NCBI GenBank assembly: GCA_022511145.1 | Contig: JAFLSC010000011.1 | Location: forward strand, 1 to 53,272 | Source: Helicobacter sp. | Lineage (GTDB): Bacteria > Campylobacterota > Campylobacteria > Campylobacterales > Helicobacteraceae | Direction: 5' to 3' | DNA length: 53,272 nt | In this document: positions 35,146 to 43,511 of the stretch, one piece after another | How positions within the stretch are numbered: position 1 is the stretch's first letter | Layout of the letters: the number at the start of each line of letters is the position of its first letter | The notes under the pieces: generated by a model | The model's input: the letters and a program-made list of their open reading frames with translations, nothing else | Databases searched by the model: none | What the model was told of the DNA's origin: nothing | Position numbers and translations under genes: made by a program

Positions 35146-36569
35146 TATTTTCTCACTTTAGTTTTGATAAATTCTATACAAGCTCTCACTCCTGCTCCTG
35201 TACCACCAAAAGCATTGACTCCCCAAGATTTCTCTACATAGGCAGGTCCTGCTATATCCAAATGCAACCATCGCTCTTGCAATGTCTCGCTTACAAATTC
35301 ACCCAAAAACATTCCCGCACTAATGGCACTCCCATAGCGACTTGAGGGAATATTGCATAAATCAGCAATTTCAGAGCTATAGAGTTTCTTTAAATAAGGA
35401 TTGAAGGGTAAAATCCCAACCAACTCCCCTGCTCTAAAAGCTGCTTTTGCAAATTCTTCTTTAAGCTTTTGATTATAACCCATTACCCCGCTTGTATAAT
35501 CGCCCAACGCCACCACACAAGCTCCCGTTAATGTCGCCAAATCAATAAGATAATCCGGCTTTAAATCACTCGCATAACTTAAACAATCTGCCAAAACCAA
35601 ACGCCCCTCCGCATCGGTATTTCGCACTTCAATGGTTTTTTGATTTCTTGCTGTTAGGATATCATCGGGTTTATAGGCATTTCCCCCAATCATATTTTCA
35701 GCTAAACCTAAAATCCCGTGGATTTCAATATTTAATCCTAATTTTGCCATGCTCTGAAGGATTCCAATAACCGCACACGCTCCGCTTTTATCAGCTTTCA
35801 TTGTTGTCATATAATCCCCGGGTTTTAAGCTAAGCCCTCCTGAATCATAAGTTAAGCCCTTACCCACAAAAACGAATTTAGGTAATTTTTCTTTTGTTAT
35901 TTTAGGTTTATAAGCTAAATGCACGAGATAAGGGGGATTTTCACTCGCCTTTGCTACGGCTAAAAAGGCTTCCATTTTCTCTTTTTGTAATCCTTTAGCA
36001 TCAAAGATTTTACATTCTAAATGGCATTCTTTAGCGATTTTTTGTGCAAAATCTTTAATGTATTTAGGTGTAGCAATAGCCGGTGGCGTATTGACTAATT
36101 CTCGCACCTCATTGACGCTAGAAGAAATAATCATCGCCTCTTTGATGACTTCTTGCAGGGTTTTTTTATCAATTTTTTTGGATTTTAGATAAACTTCTTT
36201 AAGAGAGCTTTCTTCTTTTTTGCCCTTAAAGGTGTCAAAACTATAAGCACTCAAACAAATCCCCTCACAAATTTCTTGGGCTTCTTTAAGACTTTCTACT
36301 TCCAAAGAAACCGATTTAAGATGAAGTTTTTTAAGAGTATTTATAGCACTAGCAATCCCATCACGAATCAAATTAGGAAATTCATAGTTTAATTTATCTA
36401 TACCTATTAAATATTTGCGACTTTGAGCAATAAAAAAACCTCCCTCACCTTTATATTTATACAAAGTGCAAGCGATTTTTTCCTCTTGAGTTAGATTTTT
36501 GGGAAGTTTCTTGTCTTTAAGTAAAATAATCTCCGCTTCCGCCTTTTTTTCTGTAATAAGTATTTTCAT
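35145..36569 (-). CDS. pepA: Leucyl aminopeptidase PepA (M17)
   Basis: PepA is a cytoplasmic hexameric aminopeptidase using two metal ions. The 474-residue product shows the catalytic domain from about residue 170: V-G-K-G-L-T-Y-D-S-G-G-L-S-L-K-P with the first ligands, M-K-A-D-K-S-G-A, and the M17 signature N-T-D-A-E-G-R-L. The N-terminal domain is divergent, as usual. It overlaps the upstream dedA gene by 4 bases and ychF downstream by 1 base. Confidence 0.95.
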   Translation of the reverse strand: MKILITEKKAEAEIILLKDKKLPKNLTQEEKIACTLYKYKGEGGFFIAQSRKYLIGIDKLNYEFPNLIRDGIASAINTLKKLHLKSVSLEVESLKEAQEICEGICLSAYSFDTFKGKKEESSLKEVYLKSKKIDKKTLQEVIKEAMIISSSVNEVRELVNTPPAIATPKYIKDFAQKIAKECHLECKIFDAKGLQKEKMEAFLAVAKASENPPYLVHLAYKPKITKEKLPKFVFVGKGLTYDSGGLSLKPGDYMTTMKADKSGACAVIGILQSMAKLGLNIEIHGILGLAENMIGGNAYKPDDILTARNQKTIEVRNTDAEGRLVLADCLSYASDLKPDYLIDLATLTGACVVALGDYTSGVMGYNQKLKEEFAKAAFRAGELVGILPFNPYLKKLYSSEIADLCNIPSSRYGSAISAGMFLGEFVSETLQERWLHLDIAGPAYVEKSWGVNAFGGTGAGVRACIEFIKTKVRK

Positions 36570-37156
36570 TCTTTTTCTCCTTGTTTGTTTTTTGGCGTCT
36601 TTTGTGTTGCCCTATGAAAATAATAATAAATCCCACCTCCTAATATAATCGCAAAAGGAACAGCAATATAATAATGCTCCTTAGCATAATGCACGATTTC
36701 TAAGAGTATTTCTCCAAAATAATAAGCAAGCAAAATCGTAATAGTTGCCCATATAAAAGCACTCATAAGGTTAATAAAAGCAAAAGTTTTAGCACTATAA
36801 CGCGTTACACCTATGCTCATTGGAATTACCGTTCGCATTCCATACAAATAACGTTGGATAAAAATAATAGGCCAACCATAACGTTGTAAAAGTAAATGAG
36901 CAAGGACAAATTTTCTCCTTTGTGTTTTGAGCTTTTTATAAATAAAAGTTTTATTATACCGCCCAATATAAAAATAAATTTGGTCTCCCACAAAGCCACC
37001 TAGTCCTGCCACTAAAACTGCCCAAGGAATATCCATATCGCCTGTATGGCACATAATTCCTGCCATAATAAGCCCAAGCTCCCCTTCAGCAATACTCCAA
37101 ATAAACAAAATAATATACCCATATTCTTGCAACCAGCCAATAAATAACTCTTCCAT
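36566..37156 (-). CDS. DedA family membrane protein (paralogue 1)
   Basis: The 196-residue protein has the DedA/VTT domain: a re-entrant N-terminal region with E-G-E-L-G-L-I-M-A-G, then G-D-Q-I-Y-F-Y-I-G-R-Y and R-Y-L-Y-G-M-R-T-V-I-P, and two to three C-terminal helices with a Lys-rich tail. Bacterial DedA proteins are needed for membrane homeostasis, and several are proposed lipid scramblases or flippases. It lies 50 bases after msrB and overlaps pepA. A second copy lies at 41084-41644. Confidence 0.88.
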   Translation of the reverse strand: MEELFIGWLQEYGYIILFIWSIAEGELGLIMAGIMCHTGDMDIPWAVLVAGLGGFVGDQIYFYIGRYNKTFIYKKLKTQRRKFVLAHLLLQRYGWPIIFIQRYLYGMRTVIPMSIGVTRYSAKTFAFINLMSAFIWATITILLAYYFGEILLEIVHYAKEHYYIAVPFAIILGGGIYYYFHRATQKTPKNKQGEKE

Positions 37157-37206
37157 TAGATTCCCAAATTAAATGCATTAAATGTGGAATTTTATCAAAA
37201 TTTTGC

Positions 37207-37566
37207 TTAACCTTTGTCTTTTTGAAAAGATAAAGAGATAGAATTAACACAATGCCGTGTATTTTTTGCTGTGAATCCTTCTCCTCTAAAAATATGTCCC
37301 AAATGCCCTTTACATTTTGCACAAACGATTTCAGTGCGGACACCATCACTATCTGGTTGCTCTAGCACAGCTTCTTTAATACAATCATCAAAGCTAGGCC
37401 AACCACAACCTGAATGAAATTTGTCTTTAGATTCATAAAGCAAAGCCCCACACTGCCGACAACAATACACACCCTCTTCAAAAAAATCTTCATACTTACC
37501 GCTAAAAGGTGCTTCTGTCCCTTTATACAAAATGACTCTTTGTTCTTCTTGCGTTAGGGGATTCAT
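37207..37566 (-). CDS. msrB: Peptide-methionine (R)-S-oxide reductase MsrB
   Basis: MsrB reduces methionine-R-sulfoxide in oxidised proteins. I place the start at ATG 37566 behind AAGGAG, giving 119 residues; a frame extending to 37626 overlaps the end of metH and adds unrelated residues. Zinc cysteines sit at 36/39 and 82/85, the G-C-G-W-P-S-F motif at 53-59, and the catalytic Cys106 in T-R-H-C-V-N-S. It is cytoplasmic (no signal peptide) and not fused to MsrA. It directly follows metH, joining two methionine-related functions. Confidence 0.93.
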   Translation of the reverse strand: MNPLTQEEQRVILYKGTEAPFSGKYEDFFEEGVYCCRQCGALLYESKDKFHSGCGWPSFDDCIKEAVLEQPDSDGVRTEIVCAKCKGHLGHIFRGEGFTAKNTRHCVNSISLSFQKDKG

Positions 37567-37588
37567 TTTTTCTCCTTCATAAATAAAT

Positions 37589-40500
37589 TTAAATAGCAAA
37601 ATATTTTGCTTCTTTATGAGGCACAATCAAAGCTGAAGTTGTCGCTTCTGGCGTCATTTGATAAGTCTCACTCAAAGTAATTCCAAACTTTTGGGGTTCT
37701 AAAAGCTTGAATAATCCCACACTTAAGGCTAAATTAGGACAAGCAGGATAACCAAAAGAATAGCGTTGTCCCTCTTTTGGACTTAAATTAAGCTCACGTC
37801 TTACCCTAGCGTGTATGAAATCTGCCAAAGCCTCTGCTAAATCTACTCCTAAAGCGTGCGTAAGGTAATATTTGTGGTATTCTCCTTTTTGGTAAAGCTT
37901 CTCCTCAAAAGGAGTAAGGTTTAAGCCGCTAGAGACTAAATGAAACGCACAAATATCCCCTTTTGGATTGAAATAATCCCCCAAACACAAATAAGGTTTT
38001 TTACAAGAGCGAGGGAATAAAAAAGACTCAAACTCCCTAAAATCTTGTGTAGCACTCACTTCTAAAATCAAACCTTGTGTTTTATCCTCTGGAATTTTCG
38101 TGCGGGTATGAAAATAACCATACAACACCACAGGAGCAAAAATTTCTTTTTGCAAAAATTCAGCTTTTAGAGAATCCAACATCGGTTCTAACTCTTTTTG
38201 CTTAAGAAGTAGATATTCCTCTTTTTTAAGTTTATTATATCCCCATCGGTGCTTAAAAAGTAAATCTTTATCTAAAAAAGAAAAAACTTCCTCTAATTCT
38301 TTAGAATCTAGTTTCAAAGCTTTTTTACCAAAAAAAGGAGGGGTGTATTTTTTATAAGTAAAGGTAATCTCACATTCTTTAGGTTTAGGTAAATCCTCAA
38401 CCTTTTGCCTTTTTTTATCAAGCCGTTTTTGCATTTTGGATTCTTTAGTTTCTGTTTTTTGTTCTTTTGCCTTTTGGCTAGGCAAAGTCAAATCGCTAAA
38501 ATCCCCACTTTGGATAATTTGCATTGCCGCTACACTATCAAAAGCATCTTTGCAATAAAACACTACACCATCATAACAAGGACGACAATATTCCTCCACA
38601 AACTCTCTATTGAGTGCTGCTCCACCAAGCATTACAGGCACAGAAATTCCAAGCCTTTTTAACTCCTCTAAATTTTCTTTCATTACCAAAGTAGATTTCA
38701 CTAAAAGCCCGCTCATTCCAATACAATCAATCTTTTGGGTGCGATAAACCTCCAAAAACTTCTCAAGCTCTGCTTTAATCCCAATATTAATCACCTTAAA
38801 ACCATTATTGCTTAAAATAATATCCACAAGATTTTTTCCTACATCATGGACATCACCTTTCACCGTCCCAAGTACAAGGGTGATTTGGGAATCACTCTGC
38901 TTTTTAGGCAAAAATTCATTGAGATAATCCACGCTTTTTTTCATCACTTCAGCACTTTGCAGCACAAAGGGTAATTGCATCTCCCCATTACCAAATCTCT
39001 CCCCTACAATTTTCATTGCATCAATAAGAATCTCATTAACAATGACTTCGGGATTGATTTCTTCTTTGGCTTGGGGTAGCAATTTTTGCATTGCAATAAA
39101 ATCCCCTTCAATAAGGTATTTTTCGATTTTCTCTTTAGTCGTAAGTGTGCCTTCCTCACTTTTTTGGCTCAAATCCATTCCCACTTTAGCTTCAAAATGT
39201 TTGATAAATTCAAACAAAGGTTGTGAGCTTTTTTGGGTATTAAAAATCAAATTTTCACAAACTAGCCTATCTTCTTCAGAAATACGAGCATAAGGAATCA
39301 AATGAGCAACATTAACAATCGCACTGCTTAAGCCCTTTTGTAAAGCATAATGTAAAAAAACAGAATTAAGACAAATCCTCCCTTCTTTACTCAAACCAAA
39401 AGAAATATTTGATAACCCTAAAATCGTCCCACTTCGAGGATAAAGTTTCATAATAGCCTCAATAGCATTAAGTGTTTCTAGCCCCGCAGTGAAGTATTCT
39501 TCATCACCGCTTCCGATTGTAAAAGTGAGTGGGTCAAAAATAATATCACATTCCCGCAAATGATGCACACTAACTGCTCGCTCCATCATTCTTTTAGCAC
39601 ACTCTACCTTACTTTCAAAAGTCTTACACATTCCCTTTTCATCAATCGTTAAACAAACCAAAACCGCACCAAATTTTTTAGCAAGACTAGCGACTTTATC
39701 AAACTTGCTAACCCCTTCTTCTAAATTTGCAGAATTAATAATCGCTCTCCCACCAATAAGCTCTAAAGCAGTCTCTAAAGCATTAATTTGTGTAGAATCT
39801 GGCATTAAAGGCAAAGGGATTTTAGTAGCATAACGCGAAATTAACTCTCGCATATCTTTGCTTTCTTCTCTCCCTGCAAAAGCCACACTCACGTCTAAAA
39901 TATGTGCTCCTTGCTTAACTTGAGAGCTACCTACCCCCAAAGCCCCTTCATAATCTTCATTTAAAAGCAATTCCCTAAAAGCCTTCGAACCCGTTGCGTT
40001 AGAGCGTTCCCCAACCAACAAAGGTGCAGGTTCTTGCTTAAGTTCATAAGCTCCAAATAATGAAGCCACACTCATTTTAGATTCTCCCTTAGGTGCTAGA
40101 GGTTTTTTACCCTTTGTTTTTTGGGCTAAAAGTCTAATGTGTTCAGGCGTTGTCCCACAACAACCACCCAAAAAGGCTACCCCATCAATTTGCAAAAATG
40201 TTTTTTGAATTTCGCTAAATTCCTCTGCTTCCATAGGATAATAAGTAGCACCGCCACGATTTTGGGGTAATCCCGCATTAGTATGGATTGAAAGCGGGAA
40301 TTTACTTACACGACTCAAGGCGATTAGGTGTTTTTGAGCCAAATCGGGTCCTAAGCCGCAATTCAACCCTAACGATAAAATCTCAAAAGGTTCTAAAATA
40401 TGATAAAGTGTTGTAATATCAGTCCCTATAAGCATTGTTCCGGTTGTTTCAATCGTGGCTGAAACCATACGCGGAATCTTAGGGGCAATCTCCAAAGCAG

Positions 40501-41029
40501 CCCTTAGGGCGATTTTGATTTGCAAAGGGTCTTGGGCAGTTTCAAGCAAAATCATATCCGCTCCTGCTTCTTTAAAGCCCTCAATACATTCACAATAACC
40601 CTTATACATTTCTTTATAACTAATATGTAAAAGGCTAGGGAGTTTTGTCCCCGGTCCCAAAGAGGCAGCCACAAAAGTTTTTTGCGGGTAATTCCCTTCT
40701 TTGATTGCTTCTCTAGCGACTTTGATACCCAAAATCGCTATTTCTTTGGCTCTTTTTTCTAAGCCATATTCCGCTAACACCCAAGGCATTACCCCAAAAG
40801 TGTTGGTTTTGAGGATATTAGCCCCTGCTTTGAGATAGCTTTGATGAATTGCCTTAATCACTTGCGGTGAGCTTAAAAGCAAAGCTTCACTGCAACCCAC
40901 TAAGCTCTCACCCTTTTCATTAACACCCCAATCATTTGGGTTTAAGGGATATTTTTGGATTTCTGTTCCCATTGCACCATCAAGAATTAATACTTGCTCT
41001 TTTATAATTTGTTTAATTGTTTCTGTCAT
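37589..41029 (-). CDS. metH: Cobalamin-dependent methionine synthase MetH
   Basis: MetH moves a methyl group from methyltetrahydrofolate to homocysteine through bound cobalamin. The 1146-residue protein has the full domain series: homocysteine/zinc barrel (about 1-305, with N-C-G-L-G-P and G-G-C-C-G-T-T-P), pterin barrel (about 320-600, with G-E-R-S-N-A-T-G-S-K), B12 cap and Rossmann domain with G-D-V-H-D-V-G-K-N-L supplying the cobalt His, and the SAM-dependent reactivation domain (about 880-1146, with G-Y-P-A-C-P). An extra Lys/Glu-rich linker of about 40 residues precedes the last domain. Cobalamin must be imported or made elsewhere. Confidence 0.95.
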   Translation of the reverse strand: MTETIKQIIKEQVLILDGAMGTEIQKYPLNPNDWGVNEKGESLVGCSEALLLSSPQVIKAIHQSYLKAGANILKTNTFGVMPWVLAEYGLEKRAKEIAILGIKVAREAIKEGNYPQKTFVAASLGPGTKLPSLLHISYKEMYKGYCECIEGFKEAGADMILLETAQDPLQIKIALRAALEIAPKIPRMVSATIETTGTMLIGTDITTLYHILEPFEILSLGLNCGLGPDLAQKHLIALSRVSKFPLSIHTNAGLPQNRGGATYYPMEAEEFSEIQKTFLQIDGVAFLGGCCGTTPEHIRLLAQKTKGKKPLAPKGESKMSVASLFGAYELKQEPAPLLVGERSNATGSKAFRELLLNEDYEGALGVGSSQVKQGAHILDVSVAFAGREESKDMRELISRYATKIPLPLMPDSTQINALETALELIGGRAIINSANLEEGVSKFDKVASLAKKFGAVLVCLTIDEKGMCKTFESKVECAKRMMERAVSVHHLRECDIIFDPLTFTIGSGDEEYFTAGLETLNAIEAIMKLYPRSGTILGLSNISFGLSKEGRICLNSVFLHYALQKGLSSAIVNVAHLIPYARISEEDRLVCENLIFNTQKSSQPLFEFIKHFEAKVGMDLSQKSEEGTLTTKEKIEKYLIEGDFIAMQKLLPQAKEEINPEVIVNEILIDAMKIVGERFGNGEMQLPFVLQSAEVMKKSVDYLNEFLPKKQSDSQITLVLGTVKGDVHDVGKNLVDIILSNNGFKVINIGIKAELEKFLEVYRTQKIDCIGMSGLLVKSTLVMKENLEELKRLGISVPVMLGGAALNREFVEEYCRPCYDGVVFYCKDAFDSVAAMQIIQSGDFSDLTLPSQKAKEQKTETKESKMQKRLDKKRQKVEDLPKPKECEITFTYKKYTPPFFGKKALKLDSKELEEVFSFLDKDLLFKHRWGYNKLKKEEYLLLKQKELEPMLDSLKAEFLQKEIFAPVVLYGYFHTRTKIPEDKTQGLILEVSATQDFREFESFLFPRSCKKPYLCLGDYFNPKGDICAFHLVSSGLNLTPFEEKLYQKGEYHKYYLTHALGVDLAEALADFIHARVRRELNLSPKEGQRYSFGYPACPNLALSVGLFKLLEPQKFGITLSETYQMTPEATTSALIVPHKEAKYFAI

Positions 41030-41083
41030 TTATTATCCTCTTTTTGTTTATTCTCATCAAAACGATTATAAAGTTCTAAAATC

Positions 41084-41644
41084 CTATTTCTTTTTACTAA
41101 CCGATTTTAACCAAAACCAAATCCCTCCAAACAAAAACAGCACAAATATCGGGGCAAGGTAAGGGTATTCTCCGAGTTTATCAATCCCTAAAATCATTAT
41201 TTCACTTAAAAAATATCCTCCAAGCCCGAAACTCAAACTCCACAAAATCGCCCCAACTGCATTATAAAGGCTAAATTTCAAAAAACTATATTTTGTCAAA
41301 GCAACTGCCAAAGGGACAAGCGTTTTAAAACCATAAATATATTTTTTAATCACCAAAATCACCGAGCCATATTTTCGCATTAATAGATGAATGTAAGCGA
41401 GTTTGCGGCGGTGTTTGGTTAAATAAGGGAGCATTTCCTTTTTTTGATAACGTGTAAGATAAAACAGCACACTATCGCCTATAAAATTCCCTAAACTCGC
41501 CACACTCAAGCTTAAAATCAAATCCATTTTTCCCAAATAACTTAAAACACTCGCTCCTACAATGGCGATAAAACCGCCTCCTAATGAATATAAAAACAAA
41601 ATAACATAGCCATATTTTGCAATCAAATCCATTGTTTCTTGCAT
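41084..41644 (-). CDS. DedA family membrane protein (paralogue 2)
   Basis: The 186-residue protein has the same DedA/VTT layout as paralogue 1: G-Y-V-I-L-F-L-Y-S at the start, L-G-N-F-I-G-D-S-V-L-F-Y-L-T-R-Y, and K-Y-I-Y-G-F-K-T-L-V-P before the C-terminal helices. It has the Y-G-x-x-x-x-V-P re-entrant element but a Lys-rich rather than acidic pattern around it. It lies 38 bases after the haem-motif chemoreceptor gene and 54 bases before metH, so it may be transcribed with either. Confidence 0.87.
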   Translation of the reverse strand: MQETMDLIAKYGYVILFLYSLGGGFIAIVGASVLSYLGKMDLILSLSVASLGNFIGDSVLFYLTRYQKKEMLPYLTKHRRKLAYIHLLMRKYGSVILVIKKYIYGFKTLVPLAVALTKYSFLKFSLYNAVGAILWSLSFGLGGYFLSEIMILGIDKLGEYPYLAPIFVLFLFGGIWFWLKSVSKKK

Positions 41645-41682
41645 TTTTTACCTTTTAAACAATCGGCAACAAAAAACTAAAA

Positions 41683-43272
41683 TTAAGTTTTAAAAGAATC
41701 AAGCTGTGCGTTAAGCGTATTGGCATTATCAAAAATATTTTGAGAAACATCATTGATGAGATGCACATTTTGATTGCTTTTATTCATTAAAGATTCCATT
41801 TCAGAGACTTGTTTTAAAATGTTATTGACAATTTCTGATAAAACCTCTGTTTTTTGTTGGGATTGTTGTGCGGTTTTGACAGCATTTTCCAACGCCTTAA
41901 CACTTTCTTCTAAAATCTCTGTGCTTGTGAGGGAAGCATCTGCTACGGCAGTGATATTTTGGACATTATTATTCATTTGAGTACTCACATCAGCAATAGA
42001 TTGAACAACCGTATTAACAACCGCATCAATCTCGCCTAAGCTCTTTTGAGTTTTTTCAGCTAATTTCCGCACTTCATCAGCCACGACAGCAAAACCTCTT
42101 CCTGATTCCCCTGCTCTTGCAGCCTCAATAGTAGCATTCAACGCTAAAAGGCTTGTTTGGTCAGCAATTTCTGCAATCACCGTTAGAACCTCTTTGACAT
42201 TTTCTGTCTCTCTTGCACTTTGGGTAAGCTGATTAGCGATTTCGTGTTCTCTACTCACATTGTTTTGCACATCATCAACCATTTTCAAAAGTAAATTTTT
42301 TGCCTCAAAAAGCTCTCTTGCAGACGCTTCTACATCTTTAACACTTTTTTTCACAAGCTCTACAGAATCTTGCAAAGCTGATTCAATCTCTTTGCCCAAA
42401 GTAGCACTTTGTTGAGCAACATTAACACTCCGTTCAATTCTATTATTAACGCGATGAGAAACTTCCGTGAGTCTATTGGCTTGTTCAATATTCTTATGGC
42501 TTGTATCTTTTGCACTCATAATAGTTTTAGCAATCCTTTCAATAAAGGCATTCACATAAGAACTCGCATTAGCAATCTCATCTTCCCCTTTCACACGTAA
42601 GCGTTTAGTTAAATCTCCCTCCCCTTGCGAAAGGTCTAAAGCAACTTCTGATAAACGATTCACAGGGTGAAAAACAAGGCGATTGAATAATCCTAAGAGA
42701 ATCAGTAATGCCACAATACTGATTCCTGTCATCCACATTAGCACTTGATTGCGAATCTCATCAGAGTTTCGCGTTAATTCCTCGCTCGTAATCTCCATTC
42801 TTACTACCGCTAAAACATCTCCCACTTGCGAAGTAGCGTGGCACATTACACAACTTTCTTCTGCTATAATGGGTTTAGCAAGAAAATACCCACTCACTCG
42901 CTTGTTTTCAAAAGAAGTAAGGGTTTCTTCTTTGGTTTGAAAAATCTGCAAAATCTGTTCATCTGTGGTGAGTTGCTGATTCATTCCCATTACCTCAATC
43001 ACTTCTTTTGCAGGAAAAATCTCCAACCCCAAAAGCCCCTTAACTTTTCTTGAATCCTCAACAAAACCTCGAATAATATTAGAATCCCCCGTATTCATCG
43101 CAACCTTTAAACCATTAAAGAGTAAATCATTAAGAGCATATAGCTCTTGTGTGGAACTGATTTTGGTGATTTTATTGAAACCTTTTTGGAGGTTGATATG
43201 AACTGCTCCCAATAAAACCAACAAAAACAAGACAATCATAACAATAATCTTTTGCCGAATCGTTCTTAACAT
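41683..43272 (-). CDS. Methyl-accepting chemotaxis protein with periplasmic c-type haem motif
   Basis: The 529-residue chemoreceptor has a first membrane helix at about 8-25, a periplasmic sensor of about 150 residues, a second helix at about 178-196, a HAMP domain, and a complete signalling hairpin with the invariant [20 protein letters not shown] tip. The sensor ends with C-V-M-C-H at residues 141-145 (42838-42852), a canonical covalent haem c attachment site, in a DUF3365/Tll0287-like region. A redox, oxygen or nitric oxide sensor is inferred by analogy with haem-bearing receptors such as DcrA. No CheR-docking pentapeptide is at the C-terminus. Confidence 0.9.
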   Translation of the reverse strand: MLRTIRQKIIVMIVLFLLVLLGAVHINLQKGFNKITKISSTQELYALNDLLFNGLKVAMNTGDSNIIRGFVEDSRKVKGLLGLEIFPAKEVIEVMGMNQQLTTDEQILQIFQTKEETLTSFENKRVSGYFLAKPIIAEESCVMCHATSQVGDVLAVVRMEITSEELTRNSDEIRNQVLMWMTGISIVALLILLGLFNRLVFHPVNRLSEVALDLSQGEGDLTKRLRVKGEDEIANASSYVNAFIERIAKTIMSAKDTSHKNIEQANRLTEVSHRVNNRIERSVNVAQQSATLGKEIESALQDSVELVKKSVKDVEASARELFEAKNLLLKMVDDVQNNVSREHEIANQLTQSARETENVKEVLTVIAEIADQTSLLALNATIEAARAGESGRGFAVVADEVRKLAEKTQKSLGEIDAVVNTVVQSIADVSTQMNNNVQNITAVADASLTSTEILEESVKALENAVKTAQQSQQKTEVLSEIVNNILKQVSEMESLMNKSNQNVHLINDVSQNIFDNANTLNAQLDSFKT

Positions 43273-43307
43273 TTTATTCCTTGAATGATTTTAATCAATG
43301 CTGTTAA

Positions 43308-43313
43308 ATTATA
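43308..43313 (-). promoter_or_regulatory. Probable -10 element for the haem-motif chemoreceptor
   Basis: On the minus strand TATAAT (complement of 43308-43313) lies 35 bases before the start codon, preceded by GGG and A/T-rich sequence. No sigma-28 flagellar promoter was evident. Confidence 0.4.
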
Positions 43314-43511
43314 CCCAAATTAATATTAAATAGAGTTATTAAAAAAAGAAATCTTGCTTGAAATTCTCCTTTCTTTTTCATTAGATAAATCCAGTTTGCC
43401 CTATTTTTGCTGATTATATCGTAGAAAATCCAAATCCTAAAAATTCTCTTTAATTAAACTTATCTTGATGATTTTGCGTTACAATTATGCAATTTTTTTA
43501 CAAGGCAAAAA

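Noticed and set aside
41683..43272. CheR/CheB-docking pentapeptide at the chemoreceptor C-terminus
   Set aside because: The protein ends L-D-S-F-K-T, with no W-x-x-x-F motif.
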